From Rhizobium sp. AAP43 (GTDB lineage: Bacteria; Pseudomonadota; Alphaproteobacteria; Rhizobiales; Rhizobiaceae), in contig NZ_LJHS01000026.1 of NCBI RefSeq assembly GCF_001296045.1, positions 124,001 through 188,000 of the forward strand: 64,000 nt of DNA, given 5' to 3'. This document shows positions 37,231 through 46,392 of the stretch, piece after piece. Numbering within the stretch: position 1 is the stretch's first letter; each line of letters starts with the position of its first letter. The position numbers were made by a program, and so were the translations under genes. The notes beneath the pieces were generated by a model, which worked only from the letters and a program-made list of their open reading frames with translations, was not told the origin of the DNA and made no database searches.

Positions 37231-37316
37231 TCCGCCACCCCCAAAGCCCCACAGAATTGCTCTCTCCACAGAGGCTGGTTAGGGTGGGCCGAAAGACAAT
37301 AGGAACCGAACAGGAC

Positions 37317-38270
37317 ATGGCCAGCAAGACAATCGACAACGCGTTTACAGCGCCTGCATTGCGCGCGGCTGCTACCGACCCGACCTATGCAGGCGCGCTC
37401 TCCTTCATGCGCCGCCTCTATTCCAAGGATCTGGCGGATGTGGATGCAGTCGTGCTCGGCATTCCCTTCGATGCGGCCGTGTCAAACCGTCCTGGAGCGC
37501 GTTTTGGACCACAGGCGATCCGGCGCGCCTCGGCGATCTTCGACAATGACCCGCAATACCCCTTTTCGCGGGATCTGTTCGAACAGATGTCGGTGATCGA
37601 CTACGGCGATGTCCTGCTGGACTATGGCAATCACCAGGAGACGCCCGCCCGTATCGAAGCGCAGGCGGCGGCGATCATCGCATCCGGCGCCTACCTGCTC
37701 GGTCTCGGCGGCGACCACTTCGTCACCTGGCCGCTTTTGAAGGCGCATGCCGCGAAGCATGGTCCCTTGGCGCTTGTCCATTTCGATGCGCATCAGGACA
37801 CATGGGACGATGACGGCCAGCGAATCGATCATGGCTCCTTCGTCTGCCGCGCTGTCCGCGAAGGTGTCATAGACCCGGAGCATTCGATCCAGATCGGCAT
37901 TCGCACCCATGCGCCTGAAGATTTTGGCATCCGGATCCTGCATGGGTGGGAGGTCGAGGACATGAATGCGCAGGCCATCGCAGACGCGATCCTCGCCCAT
38001 GTCGGCAACCGCCCCTGTTATCTCACCTTCGATATCGACTGCCTTGACCCCGCCTATGCGCCGGGTACGGGCACGCCAGTCGCCGGCGGACCGTCTTCTG
38101 CGAAAATCCTGTCGGTCCTGCGCAAGCTCGGCCCCCTCGATATCCGCGGATCCGATATCGTCGAAGTGGCACCTGCCTATGACCATGCCGACATCACCGC
38201 AATTGCCGGTGCGACCGTCGCCATGTATATGCTCGGGCTGAAAGCGGAGAAGCTCGCGGCAAACCGATGA
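37317..38270 (+). CDS. speB: Agmatinase / ureohydrolase family protein
   Basis: A 317-residue cytoplasmic binuclear-manganese hydrolase, probably converting agmatine to putrescine and urea. The metal-ligand motifs are GLGGDHF, VHFDAHQDTWDD and TFDIDCLDPAYAPG. Arginase or guanidinobutyrase activity cannot be excluded by sequence alone. It is 69 nt upstream of argC, giving an arginine/polyamine pair. Confidence 0.88.
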   Translation: MASKTIDNAFTAPALRAAATDPTYAGALSFMRRLYSKDLADVDAVVLGIPFDAAVSNRPGARFGPQAIRRASAIFDNDPQYPFSRDLFEQMSVIDYGDVLLDYGNHQETPARIEAQAAAIIASGAYLLGLGGDHFVTWPLLKAHAAKHGPLALVHFDAHQDTWDDDGQRIDHGSFVCRAVREGVIDPEHSIQIGIRTHAPEDFGIRILHGWEVEDMNAQAIADAILAHVGNRPCYLTFDIDCLDPAYAPGTGTPVAGGPSSAKILSVLRKLGPLDIRGSDIVEVAPAYDHADITAIAGATVAMYMLGLKAEKLAANR

Positions 38271-38339
38271 ACACGATGCGTGAACCGTTTATCAAGATGA
38301 ATCCAGAAACCGCTCCAAGCGACTGACAGGAATAGAGAA

Positions 38340-39272
38340 ATGGCAGCGAAGATCTTTATCGACGGCGAACACGGCACGACAGGCTTGCAGATCCGCACGC
38401 GTCTGGCCGAACGCCGCGACATCGAGCTTCTCTCCATTCCGGAAGCCGAGCGGCGCAATGAAGCGATGCGGGAAGACCTGCTCAACACCGCCGATATCGC
38501 GATCCTCTGCCTGCCTGACGACGCGTCGAAGCAGGCCTATGAGATGACTGCGGCCAACAACAATGTCCGGCTGCTCGATGCGTCGACTGCATTCCGTATC
38601 CATCCTGATTGGGCCTATGGCTTTGCCGAGATGGACAGGGCGCAGCGGGAAAAGATCCGCACGTCGCGGCATGTCTCCAATCCCGGATGCTATCCAACCG
38701 GCGCCATTGGCCTCATCCGGCCGCTGCGGGCCGCGGGCATCCTGCCGGATGGATATCCGGTCTCGGTCAATGCCGTCTCCGGTTACTCCGGCGGTGGCAA
38801 GCAGATGATCGCGCAGATGGAAGACCCAACACGTGACGACGCAATCTCGGCCAATAACTTCCTCTATGGCCTGAACATGAAGCATAAGCATGTGCCGGAA
38901 ATGAAGACCCACGGCCTGCTCGACCGGGCGCCTCTGTTTGCACCATCCGTTGGCCGGTTCGCGCAAGGCATGATCGTCCAGGTGCCGCTGTTCCTGGAGG
39001 ACCTGGCGGACGGTACGACGATCGATAGCGTCCATGCCGCGCTGGTGCAGCACTATGCCGGTCAGGACATCGTCTCGGTCGTCCCGCTGACGGAGAGTGC
39101 GGGTCTTAGCCGCATCGATGCCGAAGAACTGGTCGGCAAGGACACGATGAAGCTTTACGTCTTTGGCACAGCGGGTATGCCGCATGTCAATCTGGTCGCC
39201 GTGCTCGACAATCTCGGTAAGGGCGCTTCTGGAGCGGCCGTGCAGAATATGGACCTTATGCTCTCGGCTTGA
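38340..39272 (+). CDS. argC: N-acetyl-gamma-glutamyl-phosphate reductase (type 2)
   Basis: An arginine-biosynthesis enzyme that reduces N-acetylglutamyl phosphate with NADPH. It has the short type-2 form, 310 residues. The catalytic cysteine is Cys117 in [10 protein letters not shown]. The N-terminal segment [14 protein letters not shown] replaces the usual Rossmann glycine motif, and HKHVPEM follows later. It is the last gene of the unit and is followed by a terminator. Confidence 0.95.
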   Translation: MAAKIFIDGEHGTTGLQIRTRLAERRDIELLSIPEAERRNEAMREDLLNTADIAILCLPDDASKQAYEMTAANNNVRLLDASTAFRIHPDWAYGFAEMDRAQREKIRTSRHVSNPGCYPTGAIGLIRPLRAAGILPDGYPVSVNAVSGYSGGGKQMIAQMEDPTRDDAISANNFLYGLNMKHKHVPEMKTHGLLDRAPLFAPSVGRFAQGMIVQVPLFLEDLADGTTIDSVHAALVQHYAGQDIVSVVPLTESAGLSRIDAEELVGKDTMKLYVFGTAGMPHVNLVAVLDNLGKGASGAAVQNMDLMLSA

Positions 39273-39292
39273 ACCGGCGGCCTATCCAACAG

Positions 39293-39326
39293 AAAGGCGG
39301 CTACGAGATCTCGCAGCCGCCTTTTT
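39293..39326 (+). terminator. Terminator of speB-argC
   Basis: A 10-bp stem (AAAGGCGGCT / AGCCGCCTTT) with a 12-nt partly paired loop, followed by TTTTTG. It lies 20 nt after the argC stop, and also sits near the end of the convergent ctaA. Confidence 0.88.
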
Positions 39327-39381
39327 GTTTGTCTTCGACGCTTGGTTCTAAGTCGTTAAACCCATCCGCGGCAGGCCGCCA

Positions 39382-40485
39382 TCAGTCCCTGATTTCGACC
39401 GTCACCGGGCGGGCCCGCTCGCCGTAAAACCCCCGCAGATGCGCAACGGTAAAGGCGAGCAGCACCAGCGCCATGCCCTGATGGGTCAGGCCTGCATGCA
39501 GCGGAACCTGCGTGACGAGGGTGAGAACGCCGATTGCCGCCTGGATCGTGACAAGACCGAACAGCACCATACTGCGGCGCGCATGGGTCGAGTTCGCATT
39601 GCCGCGCAGGGACTGGACCATGTGCAGGAAGACCGCGGCGAAGAGCACATAAGCGCCAATGCGGTGGATGAACTGAACCGTCTTCGGGTTCTCGAAAAGA
39701 TTGATCCAAGCCGGCTGCTGGACAAACAGACCGCCGGGCACGAGCGCGCCATCCATGAGCGGCCAGGTGTTGTAGCTGTAGCCGGCGTCCAGTCCGGCCA
39801 CGAGGGCTCCAAGATAGATCTGCACGAAGGTCAACACGAGCAGGATACCAGCGAACATCCGTGAATGCGCGCTTGGCGCTGCTTCCTCGCTATGGGGCGA
39901 AAGGCTGCGCATGATCCAGACGCAACTGGCGAAGATGAAGCAAGCCATCATCAGATGCACGGCCAGGCGATACTGGCTGACATCGACACGCTCGCTCAGG
40001 CCTGAGGAGACCATCCACCAGCCGATGAAACCCTGCAGGCCGCCCAGACACAGGAGGCCGACCAGCGGCAGGCGCAGGCTGGGCTCGATTCGTCCCCGCA
40101 CCCAGAAATAAAGGAGCGGCAAAGCGAAGATCATGCCGATCATGCGCGCCAGCAGGCGATGCGCCCATTCCCACCAGAAGATGAACTTGAATTCGTCCAG
40201 GGTCATTCCCTTGTTGATCTGCTGGTATTCGGGGATCTGGCGATAGAGTTGGAGCTCTTCTTCCCATTCCGCGACGCTCAGCGGCGGAATGACGCCATGG
40301 ATCGGCTTCCATTGCGTGATTGACAGGCCTGAATCCGTGAGCCGCGTTGCGCCGCCCACCAGAACCAGACAGAACAGCGTGAAAATCACCACGCCGAGCC
40401 AGATGCGGATGGCGCGCCTGTCTGAATCCAGACGCGCAATCTCCTTGCGGACTTGAAATTCGGTTCCGGTTGTCACAGCTGTCAT
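39382..40485 (-). CDS. ctaA: Heme A synthase (COX15/CtaA)
   Basis: A 367-residue inner-membrane enzyme that oxidises heme O to heme A for aa3-type cytochrome oxidases. About eight transmembrane helices are visible. The heme-ligand histidines lie in WEWAHRLLARMIG, LAVHLMMA, FIHRIGAYV and MPLHAGLTHQGMA-like segments. The quinol-pocket region GATRLTDSGLSITQWKPI is conserved. It is divergent from the DUF2842 gene. Confidence 0.95.
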   Translation of the reverse strand: MTAVTTGTEFQVRKEIARLDSDRRAIRIWLGVVIFTLFCLVLVGGATRLTDSGLSITQWKPIHGVIPPLSVAEWEEELQLYRQIPEYQQINKGMTLDEFKFIFWWEWAHRLLARMIGMIFALPLLYFWVRGRIEPSLRLPLVGLLCLGGLQGFIGWWMVSSGLSERVDVSQYRLAVHLMMACFIFASCVWIMRSLSPHSEEAAPSAHSRMFAGILLVLTFVQIYLGALVAGLDAGYSYNTWPLMDGALVPGGLFVQQPAWINLFENPKTVQFIHRIGAYVLFAAVFLHMVQSLRGNANSTHARRSMVLFGLVTIQAAIGVLTLVTQVPLHAGLTHQGMALVLLAFTVAHLRGFYGERARPVTVEIRD

Positions 40486-40585
40486 TCGTCAATCCTCTTC
40501 TGGACCGTTGATTTGCATCAGCCGCGCGTGCAAAACAAGCCCGCTGCTTTGCGGCAAGCGGTCGCGTCGTGAGAGACCATCGGCC

Positions 40586-40831
40586 ATGGCAAACGAGAGG
40601 CCCAACATGCGCCCTACCCTTCGCTCCTTCATCGGGACGATCCTGATCATCGTCATCGTCTCGCTTTATGCCTTGCTGGCGACCACTATTGCCACCGCAA
40701 CACTGGCAACCGCGCCCTGGTGGGCCCACCTCCTTTACTTCCTGCTGACCGGCCTCTTGTGGGTCGTTCCGGCCATGCTGGTGATCAAGTGGATGGCGGG
40801 ATCGCGAAAAAAGCAGGACGGCGGCCGTTAA
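40586..40831 (+). CDS. DUF2842 small membrane protein
   Basis: An 81-residue protein with two transmembrane helices (about 14-37 and 46-70) and a basic C-terminus (SRKKQDGGR). It matches DUF2842, a family restricted mainly to Rhizobiales and often placed beside ctaA. The function is unknown. The start may instead be the ATG at 40607. Confidence 0.8.
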   Translation: MANERPNMRPTLRSFIGTILIIVIVSLYALLATTIATATLATAPWWAHLLYFLLTGLLWVVPAMLVIKWMAGSRKKQDGGR

Positions 40832-40950
40832 CACGGTGCTAACCGCAATCGGATCGCCGCCCCAAGCTATCGGGGCCTGCTAACCCTTTGTTGTCGCGCC
40901 CCCGGTAGCTTCGCTGTGTTCCAAAGCCTGGGACGAGAGGCGGCAAGGCT

Positions 40951-42186
40951 ATGCACAGCATGACATCACACAGAGCAGAAAGCTCTGGATCTGAGGGCGC
41001 TCTCCCAACAACTGCGCCGGCCAGTTCTCTGAAGCGCACCTTCAGTGTTGGACCGATTTCAGTCCGTGTGCACAGGTCGATGGACACCGTCGAGCGAGAA
41101 TGGCGCCGTCTCGAGATGGACCGTTGGAATTCCCTTCACCAGGGATTCGACTGGTGCAGCGCCTGGATCAAGACCCATGACGTTTCGGTTGTCATCATCG
41201 AGGCTAGACTTGATGGCGAGCCTGCTTTCATCCTGCCCCTGCAGATCGAGCGCCACAGCCTTGTGCGCGTTGCCCGGTTCATCGCTACCAGCTTTACCAA
41301 TTTCAACAGTGGTCTGTTTAGTGCTGCGTTTCGCCAACGGAGCCACGAGTTCCACGACGACATGTGGTCCGATCTTTTTCGCGAGGCGCTTGCTCTTGAG
41401 GTGGATCTAGTCAGCCTGAGCAATATTCCGATCGTCTGGCGTGGCGAGACGAACCCACTCAGCGCTCTGACATCCGTGCGAAACCAGAACAGTGCGTTTC
41501 AGCTGGCCCTCGGCCCCGACATGGAAACGACACTTGCGCCGCTCAATGCCAAGGCACGCCGGAAGAAGTACAGGACACAGATCCGACGCCTGGACGAGGT
41601 CGGCGGTTTCGAGCATGTACGCGCCCTGACATCGGACGAAAAACACGCTCTGCTCGACTGCTTTTTCCGCCAGAAGGCCACGCGCTTCGAAGCCGCAGGG
41701 CTTCCGAACGTGTTCCGCGCCCCTGAAACGCAGGCCTTCTTCCGCATGCTGCTCGATCTCGACAGGGGTGGCAACGATGTCCCGCTGGAGCTTCACGCCA
41801 TCCGACTGAAGGGCCAGCATGAAGGGGCGATAGCCTCGATCACCGGGCTCTCACGCAAGGGCGATCATGTCATCTGCCAGTTCGGCTCGATAGACGACCG
41901 GCTCTTTCCGGAGGCGAGCCCAGGAGAATTGCTGTTCTGGCTGGTGATCGAACACAGCGCCGTCACGGGAGCCAGCATTTTCGATTTCGGCATTGGCGAC
42001 CAGGAATACAAGCGACGCTGGTGCAAGAAGGAAACGGAGCACTTCGACATTCGGGTGCCCCTGACGGGGATCGGGCGACTGGCTGCTCTCGCCGGCACGG
42101 GCACAACCCGCGCCAAGGCATTGATCAAGGCGCGTCCGGCGATCTACGCATTCCTGCAGAGGCTGCGCGCCCGCAGCGCGACCTAA
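40951..42186 (+). CDS. CelD/BcsL-type GNAT acetyltransferase
   Basis: A 411-residue soluble protein of the Acetyltransferase_6 group, two GNAT-like folds in tandem. It has the typical segments HQGFDWCSAWIKTHD near residues 63-77, LNAKARRKKYRTQIRRLDE in the middle, and FDFGIGDQEYKRRWCKKE near the end. Relatives occur in cellulose and exopolysaccharide loci and probably acylate a sugar or lipid-linked precursor. It opens the polysaccharide locus and is convergent with the ExoP-like gene, 6 bp apart. Confidence 0.82.
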   Translation: MHSMTSHRAESSGSEGALPTTAPASSLKRTFSVGPISVRVHRSMDTVEREWRRLEMDRWNSLHQGFDWCSAWIKTHDVSVVIIEARLDGEPAFILPLQIERHSLVRVARFIATSFTNFNSGLFSAAFRQRSHEFHDDMWSDLFREALALEVDLVSLSNIPIVWRGETNPLSALTSVRNQNSAFQLALGPDMETTLAPLNAKARRKKYRTQIRRLDEVGGFEHVRALTSDEKHALLDCFFRQKATRFEAAGLPNVFRAPETQAFFRMLLDLDRGGNDVPLELHAIRLKGQHEGAIASITGLSRKGDHVICQFGSIDDRLFPEASPGELLFWLVIEHSAVTGASIFDFGIGDQEYKRRWCKKETEHFDIRVPLTGIGRLAALAGTGTTRAKALIKARPAIYAFLQRLRARSAT

Positions 42187-42192
42187 AGGACC

Positions 42193-44364
42193 TCAGGCCG
42201 CGTCGCGATCGCGATCAGACTGTGGCAGCCGGGCCGACATCAAGACGAGGTCGGAATATCCCACCGCTTCGAACGCCGCCATGATCTCTGCCAGCTCCCG
42301 CTCATCCGGTTCCGGTGCCGAGAGGATGATCTCGTGCGTCCCGTTGCGGCTCAGTCGCGCAACACCTTCGGCCTGGGCAGGTCCACATTCAACAATGACC
42401 AGGTCATAGGCATCGGCCAGCGCGTCGACGATCATCGTCAACCGATCTGCACCACGCATCGCCTGACGGATATCAGCATTGCCCTGCGGCACGATATCGG
42501 CCGCGGACAGGCGGTCCGGGTGGATGCAATCGGCAAAGGCTGCATCTCCAGTCAGGAGATCGGTGATACCCGAGAGCTCTGATCCATGTGTCATCAACTG
42601 GGTTGGCCAACCGGAACCCGTCATATCGACGAGAACGACGCGCCGGCCTCTGCGTGCCAGCTCGCGGGTCAGCGCCACCGTGCCCTCGGAGCCCTCGTCG
42701 CCAGATGGCGAGATGGCAAAGGCAATCGAGGTTGCTTCCTCGACAAGGTAGTCGGCAACGGCCGCCGCCGAGAATTGGTCGTCTTCCTCCGTGCGATCAT
42801 CCGGGACGACGAGATCCGCCATGTCATCGACTGCATGGCGCGCAACAGGCTCTTCCTCAACGAGACCGGCGGAAACGTCGAGATTGCCGCGCGCCACGCT
42901 GCGCGGCTCGGCTGCAACAGGCACGTCCTCGACGTCCAGCGGACCGGCAACGTGGTAGCCCCGCTGGCGAACGGCGCGGCCGCTGAAAAGCTCAATCAGC
43001 ATGACGATGATCGACAGCAGGATCAGAGTGGCCAGGGTCGTCACGATGGTAATCGGCAGAACTTTCGGGAAGCTCGGATCGGCCGGTTCGATGGCAGCGG
43101 ATATCAAGCGCGCATCGGCGGGGCTTGCATCCTTGTCCAAACGCGATGAGGCCTCACGGTATCGGGCGAGATACGTTTCCAGCAGTTGGCGCTGGGCGGC
43201 GGCTTCCCGCTCGAGGGATTTCAGCTCGACTTCGTCTTCTCCGGCGCGGGCCGTGTCAGCCTTGACGGTGTTGAGCTGTGCGACAAGCTGGGTTTCCTGC
43301 TCGCGGGCGACGGCTGCCTGGTTTTCAAGACCTGCGGCAACCTTGAGGAGTTCGGCTTGGATCTGCTGGCGGATGCCGGACAGCTGGGACCGCAGGGCTT
43401 TCATCTGCGGGTGACCGTCAAGCAATCGTGTCGATGCATCGGCAATCTGCGCCCGGATCTGCGATTCCGTCGTATTGAGACGGCGGATCGATTCCGACCC
43501 GGCGACGGCCTCGAGCGTGTCGGTCGGCTTTCCGGCCTTAATCGTGGCCCTCAGATTTTCCGCAGTTGCTTCCGCGGCAGCGCGCTCACCACGCACCCGG
43601 GCAAGCTCCGTCGAAATATCGGCAAGCTGCTTGCTGGTGAAGGATGTCTGGTCGGAACCGAGCGGCATGAGGCCAACCGACGACCGGTACTCGGCGACGG
43701 ATTGCTCCGCCTCCCGAACCTTGCCTCTGAGGTTGGCGATCTCCGTCTCCATCCAGCGAACCGCCTCGCTGTTACTGTCGAGCTTGGCCCCGCTTTGCAG
43801 CGACCTGTAGACGCCGATGATTGCATTGGGCACGGCGGCCGCAAGCTTCGGGTCCTTGGAGGTAAACTCCACGGCGATCACGCGGGATTTGTCGAGCTGA
43901 TAGACGGCGAGGTTCTGCCGAAAGGTCTTCAGGACGCGCTCTTCCGGTGCGAGCTCCAAGGGGTTCTTCTGCAGGCCGAAAAGCACAAGGAAATCGGTGA
44001 GCGCCGAGGCGCGCGAGTCCGGATCGAATTCGGCAAGCTCATAAAGCTTCAGATCGCGGGCAACCTGCTTCATCAGGTCGGTCGATTGCAGGAGCTGCAC
44101 CTGGCTTGCAATATTGAGTTCATCCGGCAAGGGTTCGCTGGCAAGCGACGCCGTGCCCGAAGCGGAGAAATTCGGCTGACCGGACTCGATCAGCAGTTTC
44201 GCATCGCTCTTGTAACTGGGGGCAATCGCATTGGCGCCGACGAAGGCCAATCCACCGGCGAGCACGGTCGCGCCGAGCACCAGGCCCTTTCGCTGCCAGA
44301 TGGCGCGAAAAAGCTGTGCCAGGTCGATATCGACATCGTTTTGGTCGCGGTCCAAGCTCGGCAT
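42193..44364 (-). CDS. ExoP/GumC-like polysaccharide co-polymerase with degenerate kinase domain
   Basis: A 723-residue inner-membrane protein that would control polysaccharide chain length and contact the outer-membrane Wza channel. The Wzz domain with TM1 is at 28-50. A long periplasmic coiled coil spans about 200-410, and the PxxP-containing TM2 region is at 430-460. The cytoplasmic part (545-715) has the BY-kinase fold. Its P-loop region reads SPSGDEGSEGTVA (552-564) without the Lys-Ser/Thr of Walker A, although A' (VVLVD, 576-580) and B (DLVIVE, 654-659) remnants persist. The C-terminus has no tyrosine cluster. It is divergent from the Wza-like gene. Confidence 0.87.
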   Translation of the reverse strand: MPSLDRDQNDVDIDLAQLFRAIWQRKGLVLGATVLAGGLAFVGANAIAPSYKSDAKLLIESGQPNFSASGTASLASEPLPDELNIASQVQLLQSTDLMKQVARDLKLYELAEFDPDSRASALTDFLVLFGLQKNPLELAPEERVLKTFRQNLAVYQLDKSRVIAVEFTSKDPKLAAAVPNAIIGVYRSLQSGAKLDSNSEAVRWMETEIANLRGKVREAEQSVAEYRSSVGLMPLGSDQTSFTSKQLADISTELARVRGERAAAEATAENLRATIKAGKPTDTLEAVAGSESIRRLNTTESQIRAQIADASTRLLDGHPQMKALRSQLSGIRQQIQAELLKVAAGLENQAAVAREQETQLVAQLNTVKADTARAGEDEVELKSLEREAAAQRQLLETYLARYREASSRLDKDASPADARLISAAIEPADPSFPKVLPITIVTTLATLILLSIIVMLIELFSGRAVRQRGYHVAGPLDVEDVPVAAEPRSVARGNLDVSAGLVEEEPVARHAVDDMADLVVPDDRTEEDDQFSAAAVADYLVEEATSIAFAISPSGDEGSEGTVALTRELARRGRRVVLVDMTGSGWPTQLMTHGSELSGITDLLTGDAAFADCIHPDRLSAADIVPQGNADIRQAMRGADRLTMIVDALADAYDLVIVECGPAQAEGVARLSRNGTHEIILSAPEPDERELAEIMAAFEAVGYSDLVLMSARLPQSDRDRDAA

Positions 44365-44561
44365 CGCCTACTCCCGGGGTCTGTGTGCCCGCGCAATCGT
44401 AAACCAGCATGGTAACTCAGAGGTTAACCCCCTCCCCGGCGCAGTTTCCGTAGAGGAATGCCAAGCATATCCAATGATGCCACGCGCCGTTTACGCGGCA
44501 TTAACCCTAACCGAATGATAACGGGATCATAACTTCAGTTCTTTCGGGGGCGCTTTGGCGC

Positions 44562-45137
44562 ATGGCAATGACGGGCAAAAACGCGATAACCTTGATCGCA
44601 ATGGCGATCATGTCGATCACGGTCTCCGGTTGCGCCAGCTATCGCCCGGCGCCCAAGGTCTTTCACGAGGCGACGATCCAGCCCTATCGCCTCGACAGCG
44701 GCGACCGTCTGCGCGTTACCGTGTTCGACCAGACCAATCTCAGCAATACCTATACCGTCGACCAGGCTGGCTACATCGCTTTCCCGCTCGTCGGACAAGT
44801 CGCTGCCCGTGGCGCGACCTTGACGCAGCTTGAAGGCACCCTCGCCCAGAAGCTCAAACAAGGTTATCTGCGCGATCCGGACGTCACGATCGAAATCGAT
44901 CGCTATCGTTCGATCTTCGTCATGGGCCAAGTCGGCCAGCCCGGCCAGTATGCCTATGTGCCCGGCATGACAATCCTCAACGCCATTGCGGTTTCGGGCG
45001 GCTTTAATGGTCGCGCCAATCAGCGCGATGTCGACGTGACCCGTAAGATCAACGGGCAGATCATCACCGGACGCGTGCCGATCACCGATCCGATCCTTGC
45101 CGGCGACACGGTTTATGTCCGCGAGCGCCTGTTCTGA
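44562..45137 (+). CDS. Wza/ExoF-type polysaccharide export lipoprotein
   Basis: A 191-residue outer-membrane auxiliary protein. The lipobox is VSGC with Cys24. It is followed by the Poly_export domain (YRLDSGDRLRVTVFDQ to DPDVTIEI) and an SLBB segment (VMGQVGQPGQYAYVPGMTILNAI). It is shorter than E. coli Wza and lacks the C-terminal amphipathic helix domain, as is common in rhizobial homologues. It heads a run of four plus-strand genes with gaps of 3, 112 and -4 nt. Confidence 0.9.
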   Translation: MAMTGKNAITLIAMAIMSITVSGCASYRPAPKVFHEATIQPYRLDSGDRLRVTVFDQTNLSNTYTVDQAGYIAFPLVGQVAARGATLTQLEGTLAQKLKQGYLRDPDVTIEIDRYRSIFVMGQVGQPGQYAYVPGMTILNAIAVSGGFNGRANQRDVDVTRKINGQIITGRVPITDPILAGDTVYVRERLF

Positions 45138-45140
45138 TCC

Positions 45141-46280
45141 ATGAACCAGCCCCCCTTGCGCATCGTTCATTGCTTTCGGTCGCCCATCGGCGGGATTTTC
45201 CGCCATGTGCGCGACCTTGCCGAACAGCACAGCAAGGCGGGTCACAAAGTGGGTATCCTCTGTGACAGCACGACGGGCAGCGCGCATGAAGACAGGCTGT
45301 TCGAACAGATCATGCCCTATCTGGAGCTCGGCCTGACAAGGCTACCGATTCGCCGGGGCGTGACACCCGGAGACCTAGTGGCTCTCTCCAACAGTTACAA
45401 ACAAATCAAGGCATTGCAGCCGGACATCCTGCATGGACATGGCGCCAAAGGTGGCGTCGTCGCGCGGGTGATCGGCTCACTTCTGCGGGCGAAAAGGTAT
45501 CGCGTTGCCCGCTTTTATTCCCCGCATGGCGGCAGCCTGCACTTCTCCAGAGGGTCGGCTTCCGGCCAACTGGTGTTTGCCGCCGAGCGGGTGCTGGATC
45601 GGATGACCGACGCCATTTCCTTCGTCTGCGACTATGAACAGCGCACCTACGAGAACAAGATCGGCAAACCTCGCTGCCATCAGACACGGATCTACAACGG
45701 CATCAGCGACCGCGATTTCGGCCCCATCATCCCCGAGGCAGGGGCTGCGGATTTCGTCTATGTCGGCATGCTGCGCGATCTGAAAGGGCCCGATGTCTTC
45801 ATCGAGGCCTTCGCCGAGACGGAGCGCCTGGTCGGACGGCCACTTCGGGCCCTGATCGTGGGCGACGGTCCGGACGAAGCGAAATACCGTCAGCAGATCG
45901 AGATGAAGGGCCTTGCACGCCGCATCGGCATGCTTGCGGCCATGCCGGTCCGTGAGGCTTTTGCGAAGTCTGACATCGTCGTGGTTCCGTCCCGGGCGGA
46001 AGCCATGCCCTATATCGTGCTGGAGGCTCTTGCTGCCGAAAAGGCACTGATCGCATCGCGCGTTGGCGGTATTCCGGAAGTACTCGGCACAGAAAGCCAG
46101 GCCTTGGTCGAGCCGGGCAATGTACAGGCACTCGCCTCCGTCATGGCACGAGCCCTGACCACGCCCGGCTGGAAACGCGATACCATGCCGACCCCAGACA
46201 GCTTCCGGCAGCGTTTTTCCGCAGTCGTGATGGCGCGCGACATGGAAGCTCTCTATCGGGACCGTTTGGCCCAGCTCTGA
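45141..46280 (+). CDS. Family 4 glycosyltransferase
   Basis: A 379-residue GT-B enzyme. The N-terminal half begins RIVHCFRSPIGGIFRHVRDLAEQH. The C-terminal half has the donor-binding EX7E region (VVVPSRAEAMPYIVLEALAAEKALIAS, with PSRAEAMPYIVLEAL diagnostic). It would add a sugar to the lipid-linked repeat unit on the cytoplasmic face. It is the only additional glycosyltransferase in this locus, which implies a short repeat unit or partner enzymes elsewhere. Confidence 0.9.
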   Translation: MNQPPLRIVHCFRSPIGGIFRHVRDLAEQHSKAGHKVGILCDSTTGSAHEDRLFEQIMPYLELGLTRLPIRRGVTPGDLVALSNSYKQIKALQPDILHGHGAKGGVVARVIGSLLRAKRYRVARFYSPHGGSLHFSRGSASGQLVFAAERVLDRMTDAISFVCDYEQRTYENKIGKPRCHQTRIYNGISDRDFGPIIPEAGAADFVYVGMLRDLKGPDVFIEAFAETERLVGRPLRALIVGDGPDEAKYRQQIEMKGLARRIGMLAAMPVREAFAKSDIVVVPSRAEAMPYIVLEALAAEKALIASRVGGIPEVLGTESQALVEPGNVQALASVMARALTTPGWKRDTMPTPDSFRQRFSAVVMARDMEALYRDRLAQL

Positions 46281-46392
46281 TCCGCCAAACCGTATCATCC
46301 CGGAACACTCTTCCCCACTCAGCAAGCAGGGCTAAAGCGTTTCTTAGGACCTTCCAATTAATATCCTCCGCAGACCTGTGCGAGCTCTGCCC

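Noticed and set aside
44365..44561. CtrA-type sites (TTAA half-sites near 44425 and 44505) between the ExoP-like and Wza-like genes
   Set aside because: Half-sites are not paired with the required 7-bp spacing, so CtrA control is not supported.
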